Assembly: GCF_000803215.1 (NCBI RefSeq)
Contig: NZ_JSXC01000064.1
Coordinates: 1-47,338, forward strand
Direction: 5' to 3'
DNA length: 47,338 bases
DNA from: Pectobacterium fontis
GTDB lineage: Bacteria > Pseudomonadota > Gammaproteobacteria > Enterobacterales > Enterobacteriaceae
A program made the translations under genes and the position numbers. Numbering within the stretch: position 1 is the stretch's first letter; every line of letters begins with the position of its first letter. This document shows positions 27,052-35,519 of this stretch, piece after piece. Under the pieces are notes generated by a model. The model was not told the DNA's origin. It searched no databases and was given only the letters and a program-made list of their open reading frames with translations.

Positions 27052-27951
27052 ATGAGTATTCTTAATCTTGTCGGAAATACGCCATTGTTAGCACTGCCGT
27101 ATTTTTCTGAAAAAACGCCGGGTGTTTCTCTGTTGGCAAAAGCGGAGTTTATGAATCCCAGCGGCTCAGTAAAAGATCGGGCAGCAAAAGCTATGGTGCT
27201 TGACGGTATTGCTCAGGGGAAGCTCGTGCATGGAAAGACAATCATTGACGCCACCAGCGGCAATACGGGCATCGCCTACGCGATGATCGGCGCGGCACTT
27301 GGGTATGACGTCATGCTCTATATGCCGCAGAACACCAGCAATGAGCGTAAACAGATTATTCGCCACTACGGCGCGACGATCGTAGAAACCGATCCGCTAG
27401 AAGGTTCCGATGGTGCTTATCTGGCGGTAAGAATGCAGGTGGAACAAGACCCCGAACGTTATTTTTATCCCGATCAATACAATAACCCCGTTAACTCCCA
27501 TACACATTTTGCCACGACCGGTTGGGAAATTTGGCAGCAAACGCACAAGCGTATTACGCACTTCATCACCAGCATGGGCACCTCTGGCAGCTTTGTCGGC
27601 AGTGCGCGGCGGTTAAAGCAGGAAAACCCTCTTATTCAAACGTTTGCGGTACAGCCTGCGTCTCCTCTACATGGTATTGAGGGCACCAAGCATATGGCTA
27701 GCAGCATCAAACCTGGCATTTTGGATGAAACGTTGCAGGACGGCGTGGTGACGGTAACGACGGAAGAAGCCTATACCGCCACTCGTCATCTGGCGAAGTG
27801 TGAAGGTATTTTTACTGGCATCTCTTCGGGTGCCAATGTGGCAGCGGCCTTGAAGTTAGCTCAGACGTTGCCGAGTGGGTCGGTGGTCGTGACGCTGCTT
27901 TGTGATACCGGTTCGCGCTATCTGGCAGATCCTTTTTGGAATGAAAGCTAA
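27052..27951 (+). CDS. cysM: Cysteine synthase (CysM-like, PLP-dependent)
   Basis: The 299-residue product is a fold-type II PLP enzyme. The PLP lysine is Lys41 in NPSGSVKDRAAK, and SGNTG and the phosphate-binding GTSGS loop are intact. Family members replace the acetyl or phosphate group of activated serine with a sulfur donor. The neighbours (JAMM protease and ubiquitin-like carrier) suggest, as in mycobacterial CysM-CysO-Mec, that the donor is a thiocarboxylated carrier protein rather than free sulfide. The acceptor is probably O-acetylserine because the acetyltransferase is the preceding gene. Its stop overlaps the next start (TAATG). Confidence 0.92.
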   Translation: MSILNLVGNTPLLALPYFSEKTPGVSLLAKAEFMNPSGSVKDRAAKAMVLDGIAQGKLVHGKTIIDATSGNTGIAYAMIGAALGYDVMLYMPQNTSNERKQIIRHYGATIVETDPLEGSDGAYLAVRMQVEQDPERYFYPDQYNNPVNSHTHFATTGWEIWQQTHKRITHFITSMGTSGSFVGSARRLKQENPLIQTFAVQPASPLHGIEGTKHMASSIKPGILDETLQDGVVTVTTEEAYTATRHLAKCEGIFTGISSGANVAAALKLAQTLPSGSVVVTLLCDTGSRYLADPFWNES

Positions 27952-28379
27952 TGATTCGATTAACCGCAGAAACGGAGCGCCTGATCCGGGTAGAGGGCGA
28001 AAAGACGTACCCCAATGAGTGCTGTGGTGCGCTGTTGGGGAGTTTTGACAAAAACGGTGATGCACAAGTGACGGCGCTGCTGCCCATCGTCAACGCGCGC
28101 GAGGCGCAGGAGCAATATCACCGTTTTATCATCACGGCAGATGACTACCTACTGGCAGAACGTACGGCGCGAGCGCAGGACATTGACGTGGTGGGTTTCT
28201 ACCATTCGCACCCGGATCATCCAGCCATTCCGTCTGAGTATGACCGTGAGCATGCCCTGCCGTTTTACGCCTATATCATCGTTGCTGTTGCCAAGGGGCA
28301 ATCTACCGATCTCACCAGTTGGCGGTTGACGCAGGATCGACAGCGTTTTGAACAGGAAGTGGTCGAGATTGCGCAGTGA
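27951..28379 (+). CDS. JAMM/M67-family metalloprotease (Mec/QbsD-like)
   Basis: The 142-residue product is a compact Zn2+ isopeptidase. The JAMM motif is perfect: HSHPDHPAIPSEYD fits H-x-H-x7-S-x2-D, with an upstream acidic residue in the NECCGALLG region. Bacterial members either release cysteine from a carrier-cysteine adduct (Mec of Mycobacterium) or trim a carrier's C-terminus to expose Gly-Gly (QbsD of Pseudomonas). The sulfur carrier in this operon ends five residues beyond its Gly-Gly, so both activities would make sense here. Cytoplasmic; no signal peptide. Confidence 0.92.
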   Translation: MIRLTAETERLIRVEGEKTYPNECCGALLGSFDKNGDAQVTALLPIVNAREAQEQYHRFIITADDYLLAERTARAQDIDVVGFYHSHPDHPAIPSEYDREHALPFYAYIIVAVAKGQSTDLTSWRLTQDRQRFEQEVVEIAQ

Positions 28380-28454
28380 TCGGCAGTGATAAGCAGTAAC
28401 AAAGTGATAGGGACGATGTGCCCTGATGTTGAACATGGTAGAGAGAGCATAACG

Positions 28455-28745
28455 ATGGCAGTGACATTATTGATTCCGACCGCATTACGCGCTTTTACTG
28501 ACGGTCAGGGGAAAGTGAGTCTGGAAGGTGAAACGGTTGGGCAACTGGTGGCGGCATTAGCTGCTAGTTATCCCGATATCCATCAGCATCTCTATGAAGA
28601 GAATGGCTCGCTGCGCGCTTTTATCAATTTATACGTAGGTGAAACCAATATAAGAACCACTGGCGGTTTAGATACGCCAGTTAAAAGTGGCGACGAGGTC
28701 CTTCTGGTGCCTGCCATTGCGGGTGGTGCCGGAGAGCGGGCATGA
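28455..28745 (+). CDS. Ubiquitin-like sulfur carrier protein (MoaD/ThiS/CysO family)
   Basis: The 96-residue product has the beta-grasp pattern of MoaD/CysO (VTLLIPTALRAFTDGQGKV... to ...SGDEVLLVPAIAGG). The start is the ATG at 28455, preceded by GAGAGA; an in-frame upstream extension lacks family similarity. Unusually, the terminal Gly-Gly is followed by AGERA, so the carrier must be trimmed before it can be adenylated. The JAMM protease two genes away in order is the obvious candidate. It overlaps the E1 gene by 4 bp (ATGA). Expected role: carry sulfur as a C-terminal thiocarboxylate. Confidence 0.9.
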   Translation: MAVTLLIPTALRAFTDGQGKVSLEGETVGQLVAALAASYPDIHQHLYEENGSLRAFINLYVGETNIRTTGGLDTPVKSGDEVLLVPAIAGGAGERA

Positions 28746-29917
28746 GTATTCCAAGCATTATTTCCGACGACCGTCTAACGGAACTGTCCCACGCAGAGAT
28801 TGCGCGTTACAGCCGCCATCTGCTGCTGGCGGAAGTCGGGCTGGAAGGGCAGCAACGCCTGAAAAGTGCACGCGTATTGCTGATTGGTACGGGTGGGCTG
28901 GGTGCACCGGTCGCACTGTATTTGGCCGCCGCAGGCGTAGGAACCATCGGCATCGTGGATTTCGATTTTGTCGACGTATCCAACCTGCAACGGCAGATCA
29001 TCCACAGCACCAAGGATATCGATCGCCCCAAGGTGGCCTCCGCCAAAGATAAAATTCGCGCCATTAATCCAGATATTGAGGTCGTGACCTACAACACGCA
29101 GCTCAGTAGTAAAAACGCGTTGGATATCATCCGCGATTACGACCTCGTTGTTGATGGCACCGACAACTATCCTACCCGTTATCTCATCAACGATGCCTGC
29201 GTACTGCTCGGTAAACCTAATGTGTACGGCTCTATTTTTCAGTTTGAAGGTCAGGCGAGTGTGTTCTATGCCAAAGCAGGCCCGTGCTATCGCTGCCTCT
29301 ACCCGACGCCTCCTCCTCCTGGGCTGGTGCCTTCTTGTGCTGAAGGCGGCGTAGTCGGTGTGTTGCCAGGAATTATTGGCACCATTCAGGCAGCAGAGGC
29401 CATCAAATTGATCGTCGGTGGCAGTGAGAGTCTGGTCGGGCGTCTGCTGTTATTCGACGTCTGGGAGATGAAGCAACGCGAGCTAAAGCTGGAAAAGGAC
29501 GCCAACTGCCCAGTCTGTGGTGAGCACCCGACAATTCATGCGCTGATCGACTACGAGGAGTTCTGTGGCTTAAAACCTAACGAAGCAGAGGCGCCTATCG
29601 AAAGCGTCACGGCTCGTGAGTTGAAAGCGTGGCTGGATGCGGAGAAACCGCTACAGCTGATCGATATTCGTGAGCCACACGAGCGGGCGATCGTGAAGTT
29701 CCCTGATGCCAAGGTGATTCCGCTCGGGCAGATCGTGCGTCGTATCGACGAGTTCGATCCCGCTGTAGATGTTGTGTTCCTCTGCAAGATCGGGCAGCGC
29801 AGTCTGTTTGCGATACGTGCCTTGCAGCGGGCGGGCTATACCGGTCGGGTATTAAATTTGAAAGATGGCATTAACGCGTGGGCGCAGGATGTGGATACCC
29901 GCCTGCCGCAGTACTGA
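28742..29917 (+). CDS. E1-like sulfur-carrier adenylyltransferase/sulfurtransferase (ThiF/MoeB-rhodanese fusion)
   Basis: The 391-residue product combines two domains. Residues ~15-255 are a ThiF/MoeB E1 domain with ATP-binding GTGGLGAPVALYLAAAGVG, Zn2+-ligand cysteines (CYRCLYP and CPVCGEH) and a conserved Cys in SCAEGGVVGVLPG. Residues ~285-388 are a rhodanese domain with active-site loop CKIGQRS. It should adenylate the trimmed carrier C-terminus, then pass a persulfide sulfur from the rhodanese cysteine to form the thiocarboxylate. The cysteine desulfurase encoded two genes downstream is the probable sulfur source. Confidence 0.94.
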   Translation: MSIPSIISDDRLTELSHAEIARYSRHLLLAEVGLEGQQRLKSARVLLIGTGGLGAPVALYLAAAGVGTIGIVDFDFVDVSNLQRQIIHSTKDIDRPKVASAKDKIRAINPDIEVVTYNTQLSSKNALDIIRDYDLVVDGTDNYPTRYLINDACVLLGKPNVYGSIFQFEGQASVFYAKAGPCYRCLYPTPPPPGLVPSCAEGGVVGVLPGIIGTIQAAEAIKLIVGGSESLVGRLLLFDVWEMKQRELKLEKDANCPVCGEHPTIHALIDYEEFCGLKPNEAEAPIESVTARELKAWLDAEKPLQLIDIREPHERAIVKFPDAKVIPLGQIVRRIDEFDPAVDVVFLCKIGQRSLFAIRALQRAGYTGRVLNLKDGINAWAQDVDTRLPQY

Positions 29918-29973
29918 AAACGCAAGGCAGTGTAAAAATCACTTATTGAAAGTAAAACCTAAGGGAAAACATC

Positions 29974-30918
29974 ATGACAGATAAAAACGTTCTGAACGCT
30001 CTGGGACGCGACGCCGCGTATCAACTCGCCAACGTGACCAAAACAGCACCGCAGTTTGGGGCAATTACCCCGCGCTGGGTCAGCAATTTTCTGGATTACA
30101 AGGGATTAGAAGCCGGGATCTATCGCGTTAACAAAGTGGTGGAAGGCGATACGCCGCTGGATGCGCTGTGCAGCCAGGATCCAACCCAGACTGAAATCCC
30201 TAAAGGGTATATCGAATACCAAACGCAGCCGCGTGAATATCAGTTGGATTCTCTCGCGACGATTATTAATGTCGATACCAAAATCGCGGATATCTACAGT
30301 TCACCGTTCGATCAGGCTTCCGAACAAATTGCGTTGGCGATTGAAAGCCTGCGCGAACGTCAGGAAAGCCAGCTAATTAATAACGATGATTATGGCCTGC
30401 TCAAGAATATTGCTGATTCTCAGCGGATCCAGACGCGCAATGGACGGCCGACGCCGGATGATTTGGATGAGCTGATTTCTAAAGTATGGAAAGAGCCGTC
30501 ATTTTTCCTGGCTCACCCGCGTGCTATTGCTGCATTTACCCGTGAAGCGACTCGCCGCGGTGTTCCGCCCGTTACGACCAACCTGCACGGCGGAACGTTT
30601 ATTCTATGGCGCGGTATCCCTGTGATCCCGTCGGACAAGCTGTTCGTTGACGGTTTGAAGAACCCGAAAGGTAAGGGCGGTAAAACCAACATTCTGCTGA
30701 TTCGCTCTGGTGAAGCCAAGCGCGGCGTGCTGGGTTTGTATCAGTCAGGGTTGCCAAATGAACAATCTCGCGGTTTATCTGTACGTTTCCGTGGCATTGA
30801 TGACAATGGCATTGCTTCTTACCTGCTTTCACTCTATTGCTCCGCTGCCATTCTGGCCGATGATGCTATCGCCGTATTGGAAGATGTTGAAGTAGGTGAA
30901 TATTATGACTACGAATAA
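29974..30918 (+). CDS. Family 2A encapsulin shell protein (SrpI-type nanocompartment)
   Basis: The 314-residue product matches my recollection of SrpI-type shell proteins: N-terminus MTDKNVLNALGRDAAYQLAN then VTKTAPQFGAITPRWVSNFL, and a C-terminal part with NILLIRSGEAKRGVLGLYQS and SYLLSLYCSAAILADDAIAVLEDVEVG. These have the HK97 phage-capsid fold and assemble into a ~60-mer icosahedral shell. No cyclic-nucleotide-binding insertion is seen, which points to family 2A rather than 2B. Known family 2A shells enclose a cysteine desulfurase; the next gene encodes exactly that, overlapping by 14 bp. No membrane segment or signal peptide. Recognition is by memory, without a database search. Confidence 0.88.
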   Translation: MTDKNVLNALGRDAAYQLANVTKTAPQFGAITPRWVSNFLDYKGLEAGIYRVNKVVEGDTPLDALCSQDPTQTEIPKGYIEYQTQPREYQLDSLATIINVDTKIADIYSSPFDQASEQIALAIESLRERQESQLINNDDYGLLKNIADSQRIQTRNGRPTPDDLDELISKVWKEPSFFLAHPRAIAAFTREATRRGVPPVTTNLHGGTFILWRGIPVIPSDKLFVDGLKNPKGKGGKTNILLIRSGEAKRGVLGLYQSGLPNEQSRGLSVRFRGIDDNGIASYLLSLYCSAAILADDAIAVLEDVEVGEYYDYE

Positions 30919-32389
30919 TCTTTCTCTGCCGGGTATCCCCGGCCCGTGGCCAGGCAGTGGTGAGCGCCCGCTGTCAGCCCGGGATTACGGCCTGCCGGAC
31001 GAGCGCGATTTGCTTGCATTACTGGGGAACAGAAGCCGTCCACAGGGTACGCCGGATCCGGCCTATGCGCCGAAAGTGGTTCCCTACGGTCAGGATATCA
31101 TTGTGCCCTCGGGCGCGACGGTACAACGATTGGGCGCAGCGTCTTCATCCGTGCCTGCACCGCTGGCGCGTGTTGGGCATGTTCCCGTGGAACAGATCCG
31201 CGCCGATTTCCCGATCCTGTCTGAACAGGTTGATGGCAAGCCGCTAGTCTGGTTGGACAATGCGGCGACCACTCAACGGCCAAAACAGGTTATTGATCGT
31301 ATCAGCCATTTTTACCTGCACGAAAACTCAAATATTCACCGTGCGGCGCATACGCTGGCTGCGCGCTCGACCGATGCTTACGAGGCTGCACGGGATAAAG
31401 TGGCTCGTTTTATCGGGGCAGGCAGTTCGGACAATATTGTGTTTGTACGCGGCACGACAGAAGGGCTGAACTTGATTGCCCAAAGCTATGTCAAACCGTT
31501 GTTACGTCCAGGAGATGAGATCATCCTGACGTTGCTGGAGCACCACGCCAATATTGTGCCGTGGCAATTGGTGGCTCAGGAGACTGGCGCGGTGATCCGT
31601 GTGGCACCAGTGGATGAACACGGGCAGTTGATTATTGAAGAGTATGTTCGCCTGTTCAATGACAAAACGCGTTTTGTTTCGGCTACCCACGTTTCCAATG
31701 CGTTGGGAACTGTGACGCCAATACAGGAGTTGGTGGCAATCGCCCACCGCTTTGGTGTACGCATTGCTATTGATGGTGCCCAGTCAATTTCGCATATCCC
31801 TGTGAATGTGACGACGCTGGACGCCGACTTCTTTGTCTTTTCCGGCCATAAAATCTTCGGGCCTACTGGCATCGGCGTGGTGTATGGCAAAAAGGAGGTG
31901 CTGGAGGAGGCACGCCCGTATCAGGGCGGCGGCAATATGATCGCTGATGTGACCTTTGAACTGACACGCTACCAGCCGGCACCGAACAAATTTGAGGCCG
32001 GAACGGGGAATATTGCTGACGCCGTCGGGCTTGGCGCGGCTATTGACTACGTCACTGCGCTGGGGATTGAGAATATCGCCCAGTATGAGCATGCGCTATT
32101 GGAGTACGGGATTGAGAAATTGTCACGGATTCCAGGGCTTAAACTGATCGGCACCGCCGCCCAGAAGACCAGCGTATTGTCGTTTGTGCTGCAAGGCCAT
32201 GAAAACGAAGCAATAGGGCGTTACCTCAGTCAGGCGGGGATTGCCGTACGCTCTGGACACCACTGTGCTCAGCCTATTTTGCGTCACTTTGGCTATGAAA
32301 GTACGGTGAGGCCTTCTCTCGCTTTCTATAACACGCCACAGGAAATTGATTTTCTGGCAGAAAAGATCTCACAACTGGCAGCACGCTGA
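30905..32389 (+). CDS. Encapsulin cargo cysteine desulfurase (SufS-type) with N-terminal loading extension
   Basis: The ~494-residue product is far longer than SufS (~406). Its first ~95 residues are Pro/Gly/Ala-rich and look disordered (SLPGIPGPWPGSGERPLSAR...), and the catalytic part begins near QIRADFPIL. Such extensions target desulfurases into family 2A encapsulins. The PLP lysine lies in FSGHKIFGPTGIG, and the persulfide-forming cysteine in VRSGHHCAQPILRHFG, the SufS-type (group II) active loop. The ATG at 30905 is chosen because AGGTGA precedes it; a GTG 9 bp upstream is the alternative. The enzyme takes sulfur from cysteine, probably inside the shell. Confidence 0.92.
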   Translation: MTTNNLSLPGIPGPWPGSGERPLSARDYGLPDERDLLALLGNRSRPQGTPDPAYAPKVVPYGQDIIVPSGATVQRLGAASSSVPAPLARVGHVPVEQIRADFPILSEQVDGKPLVWLDNAATTQRPKQVIDRISHFYLHENSNIHRAAHTLAARSTDAYEAARDKVARFIGAGSSDNIVFVRGTTEGLNLIAQSYVKPLLRPGDEIILTLLEHHANIVPWQLVAQETGAVIRVAPVDEHGQLIIEEYVRLFNDKTRFVSATHVSNALGTVTPIQELVAIAHRFGVRIAIDGAQSISHIPVNVTTLDADFFVFSGHKIFGPTGIGVVYGKKEVLEEARPYQGGGNMIADVTFELTRYQPAPNKFEAGTGNIADAVGLGAAIDYVTALGIENIAQYEHALLEYGIEKLSRIPGLKLIGTAAQKTSVLSFVLQGHENEAIGRYLSQAGIAVRSGHHCAQPILRHFGYESTVRPSLAFYNTPQEIDFLAEKISQLAAR

Positions 32390-32399
32390 CGCCTTCCCG

Positions 32400-32436
32400 T
32401 ACCGCTCTGGCTTTTGGCAGGAGCGGTATCTTTTTT
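32400..32436 (+). terminator. Intrinsic terminator of the sulfur/encapsulin operon
   Basis: TACCGCTC (32400-32407) pairs with GAGCGGTA (32421-32428), followed by TCTTTTTT. It lies just after the desulfurase stop and marks the end of the operon. Confidence 0.85.
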
Positions 32437-32494
32437 CGTCGGCGTGTGTCACATCTTGTTGTGTAGAAGGTGAATCGCAGTGAGGAAATGTATT

Positions 32495-34090
32495 TTACGC
32501 CTTCCCCCGCCTCAACCCTTCCCAGCTCAACCCAAAACGTGCCAGGTATTTACGCAGTCGGTCAGCGTCGTTAGGTTTTTGTTTTTGCTGACGTGAGACG
32601 GCGAACAGCCGACGGCCCGCTTCGGAAAGTGAATGAGAAGTGCGGCAGACATCGAGTACGGTTTCAAGCTGGCGCTGCTCGAAGAGGTCGATATTGGTGA
32701 ATTCGGGCGGCAGTTCGGGTGATAGCGTAGCGGGTAGGGCATCACTCTGCCAGTTGGTTTGCAGACGGGTAATTTCTTCTTCCACCAGTGCGGCGGTGAT
32801 GCGACCTTGTTCCGCCAGCGTCGCCATACGGGCGATGGAGGAGCCTAGCTCGCGGAAGTTGCCACGCCATGCGGCCTGCGGCGCACAGGCAAAGGCGAGG
32901 TAGCGCTGACTCGCTTCTTTATCGAAACGGATTTGCATTTGGTTGTCGCGTGCGAAGCGCTGGATTTCATAGTCAATATTAGGCTCGATATCTTCCCGAC
33001 GCTCCGCCAGTCCCGGTAGGGGAAAGGTCCACATGTTGATGCGGGCGTAGAGATCTTCACGAAATTTTCCCTGCGTGATCCACTCGCGCAGGTTGCGGTG
33101 TGTGCCAGCAATCAATTGGAAATCGCTGCTGACCTCTTTATCTGAACCAAACGGTAAAAATCTTTTTTCTTCAATGGCCTTGAGTAGCATTGCTTGTTCA
33201 TCCAATCCTAATTCGGCGATTTCATCCAGAAACAGCATGCCGCCGTCGGCTTCACGCAGCAGCCCGCTTCTTGCTTGTAATGCACCGGTAAAGGCCCCCT
33301 TTACGTGACCGAACAGCGTTGACATGGCGTTATCGCCGCGCAGCGTGGCGCAGTTGACGGCAACAAAGCGACCGTTGACCAGATGGCGTGACTGACGTAG
33401 TTGGTAGATACGCTGTGCCAGAAAGGATTTACCCGCACCGGTCGGGCCGGTCAGGAGCATGGGGGCCGTGGAACGCAGTGCGACGCGTTCAATCTGGTCG
33501 ATCAGGGCGTTGAACGTGGCATTGCGCGTTTCGATACCCGATTTCAGGAACGAAATAGAGCGTTCCTGCTCGTGTTGGAAGCGGCTGGTAAGGGTGGTAT
33601 AGCGACTGAGATCCAGATCGATGATGGAGTAGATACCCTGCGGCGCCGGACGATCCGCTTTTTCACTCGGTGCGGTTTGCAGCAGCTTGGCTGGCAGGTA
33701 GCGGGCTTCCGTCAGCAGGAACCAGCAAATCTGCACGACGTGGGTGCCAGTGGTGATGTGGACGAAATACTCTTCATTCTCGGTGTCGAAGGTATAGCGG
33801 CTCGCGAAGTCGAGAAAGGCGCTGTAGACCTCTTCCAGATTCCACGGATCGCGCAGTTCAACGGCCTGAAGTGCGACCTGTGTGCGCGGCGATACCTCGG
33901 TGATATCGCCTGCCGTTTGTTGCGCCATCCCTTCATCACGCGGCTGGTGCAGTAGTTCCAGCCGGTCGACCGGGAAATCCGGCTGCTGACACAGGCCGAC
34001 AGTCGGTCGCCATTTCGTCCAGCGATTTGCCCGTTTACCCCGTTTATCCAGCGTGGTGCCCAGCACTCCGATGATGACGCGACGCTTCAT
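32495..34090 (-). CDS. rtcR: RtcR, sigma-54-dependent activator of the RNA repair operon
   Basis: The 531-residue product has an N-terminal RtcR sensor domain (to about residue 180; MKRRVIIGVLGTTLDKRGKR). The central AAA+ domain has Walker A GPTGAGKS and the sigma-54-contacting GAFTGA (in GHVKGAFTGAL), with Walker B LFLDEIAEL. A C-terminal segment with a likely helix-turn-helix follows (SLSEAGRRLFAVSRQQK). RtcR activates rtcBA when RNA damage is sensed by its N-terminal domain. It is divergent from rtcB, whose promoter has a matching -24/-12 element. AAGGTATAAC precedes the ATG. Confidence 0.95.
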   Translation of the reverse strand: MKRRVIIGVLGTTLDKRGKRANRWTKWRPTVGLCQQPDFPVDRLELLHQPRDEGMAQQTAGDITEVSPRTQVALQAVELRDPWNLEEVYSAFLDFASRYTFDTENEEYFVHITTGTHVVQICWFLLTEARYLPAKLLQTAPSEKADRPAPQGIYSIIDLDLSRYTTLTSRFQHEQERSISFLKSGIETRNATFNALIDQIERVALRSTAPMLLTGPTGAGKSFLAQRIYQLRQSRHLVNGRFVAVNCATLRGDNAMSTLFGHVKGAFTGALQARSGLLREADGGMLFLDEIAELGLDEQAMLLKAIEEKRFLPFGSDKEVSSDFQLIAGTHRNLREWITQGKFREDLYARINMWTFPLPGLAERREDIEPNIDYEIQRFARDNQMQIRFDKEASQRYLAFACAPQAAWRGNFRELGSSIARMATLAEQGRITAALVEEEITRLQTNWQSDALPATLSPELPPEFTNIDLFEQRQLETVLDVCRTSHSLSEAGRRLFAVSRQQKQKPNDADRLRKYLARFGLSWEGLRRGKA

Positions 34091-34110
34091 GTTATACCTT
34101 TATATAATTG

Positions 34111-34128
34111 TTTATCCTATTGGATAAA
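34111..34128. promoter_or_regulatory. Inverted repeat in rtcR-rtcB intergenic region, candidate RtcR enhancer site
   Basis: TTTATCC-TATT-GGATAAA is a perfect inverted repeat about 100 bp upstream of the sigma-54 promoter of rtcB. The location suits an upstream activating sequence for RtcR, but the sequence is A+T-rich and the assignment is a guess from position. Confidence 0.35.
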
Positions 34129-34224
34129 TTTATCTGTTATTGGGGGTTGGCGCTAGTTGCAGTGATAATTTTTTATTCTTTAATTATCAATATATTATAT
34201 TTTTATTGATCTGAATTATAACGT

Positions 34225-34240
34225 TGGCATGCCTTTCGCA
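34225..34240 (+). promoter_or_regulatory. Sigma-54 (-24/-12) promoter of rtcB
   Basis: TGGCATG-CCTT-TCGCA has the required GG (34226-34227) and GC (34238-34239) separated by exactly 10 bp, close to the consensus TGGCACG-N4-TTGCW. It lies 40 bp upstream of the rtcB start and fits regulation by RtcR. Confidence 0.82.
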
Positions 34241-34279
34241 ATATTCACAACGAACAATGACAAACAAAGAGAATAAAAA

Positions 34280-35515
34280 ATGGAAGAAATGAAAACGTTG
34301 GGTTACGACATGATGTCGCCAGTGAATAGTGCGCCGGTAAAAATGTGGACACAGGGCGTGCCTGTAGAGCCGGAAGCATATGCTCAACTGCTGAATACGG
34401 CTAAAATGCCGTTTATTTTTAAACACTTGGCGGTGATGCCGGATGTGCATCTGGGAAAAGGCTCGACGATTGGTAGCGTGATCCCCACGCGGGGCGCGAT
34501 TATCCCCGCGGCAGTCGGGGTGGATATCGGTTGTGGGATGATTGCCGTGCGTACATCTCTGGTTGCCAGCGACCTGCCGGATAACCTGATGGGGCTGCGT
34601 AGCGCGATTGAACAAGCGGTGCCGCACGGACGTAGCGTAACGCGTTCCAAGCGTGATGTCGGTTCCTGGCAGAACCCGCCGCAGACGGTGGATGCGCACT
34701 GGTCACTGTTGGAACCACGCTTTAAACGTTTGACGGATAAATATCCGCAGTTGCTGAAAACCAACAACTATCAGCATCTGGGAACGTTAGGAACGGGGAA
34801 TCACTTTATCGAAATCTGTCTGGATGAAGTGGATCGCGTCTGGGTGATGTTGCACAGCGGGTCGCGTGGTGTCGGGAATGCAATAGGATCGCTGTTTATC
34901 AAGCTGGCGCAGGAAGATATGCAACAGCACATTGCGAATCTACCGGATCGTAACCTGGCCTACTTCGAGGAAGGCAGCTTGCATTTCGACGATTACATCG
35001 AAGCGGTTGAATGGGCGCAGGATTTTGCCCGTCATAACCGTGAAGTGATGATGTCGCATACGCTGGCGGCGCTGTCTCGTATTGTGACGAAGCCCTTTAC
35101 CACTCAGCAGGAAGGTGTGAACTGCCACCATAACTATGTGCAGCGCGAAACGCACTTTGGCGAATCAGTGCTGATTACGCGTAAAGGTGCGGTGTCGGCG
35201 CAGAAGGGTCAAATGGGGATTATTCCGGGGTCGATGGGGGCGAAGAGCTTCATTGTGCGCGGATTGGGAAACGAAGAGAGCTTCTGTTCCTGTAGCCACG
35301 GCGCGGGGAGAACGATGAGCCGTACTGCGGCGAAAAAGCGTTTTACGGTGGAAGATCAGATCCGGGCGACCGCGCACGTTGAGTGCAGAAAAGACAGCGA
35401 CGTAATCGATGAAATTCCGATGGCGTACAAAGATATCGATAAGGTGATGGCGGCGCAGTCATCGCTGGTGGAAATTGTGCATACGCTGCGTCAGGTGGTG
35501 TGTGTGAAAGGATAA
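34280..35515 (+). CDS. rtcB: RtcB, 3'-phosphate RNA ligase
   Basis: RtcB joins RNA 2',3'-cyclic phosphate or 3'-phosphate ends to 5'-OH ends using GTP and Mn2+. The 411-residue product shows the family metal and guanylate-site segments: MPDVHLGKG, VGVDIGCGM, GTGNHFIE, LHSGSRG, NCHHNY, and the C-terminal CSHGAGRTMSR. The catalytic-His region CSHGAGR is intact. It is expressed from a sigma-54 promoter under RtcR. The gene following it is not rtcA but a nucleotidyltransferase. Confidence 0.96.
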   Translation: MEEMKTLGYDMMSPVNSAPVKMWTQGVPVEPEAYAQLLNTAKMPFIFKHLAVMPDVHLGKGSTIGSVIPTRGAIIPAAVGVDIGCGMIAVRTSLVASDLPDNLMGLRSAIEQAVPHGRSVTRSKRDVGSWQNPPQTVDAHWSLLEPRFKRLTDKYPQLLKTNNYQHLGTLGTGNHFIEICLDEVDRVWVMLHSGSRGVGNAIGSLFIKLAQEDMQQHIANLPDRNLAYFEEGSLHFDDYIEAVEWAQDFARHNREVMMSHTLAALSRIVTKPFTTQQEGVNCHHNYVQRETHFGESVLITRKGAVSAQKGQMGIIPGSMGAKSFIVRGLGNEESFCSCSHGAGRTMSRTAAKKRFTVEDQIRATAHVECRKDSDVIDEIPMAYKDIDKVMAAQSSLVEIVHTLRQVVCVKG

Positions 35516-35519
35516 GATC

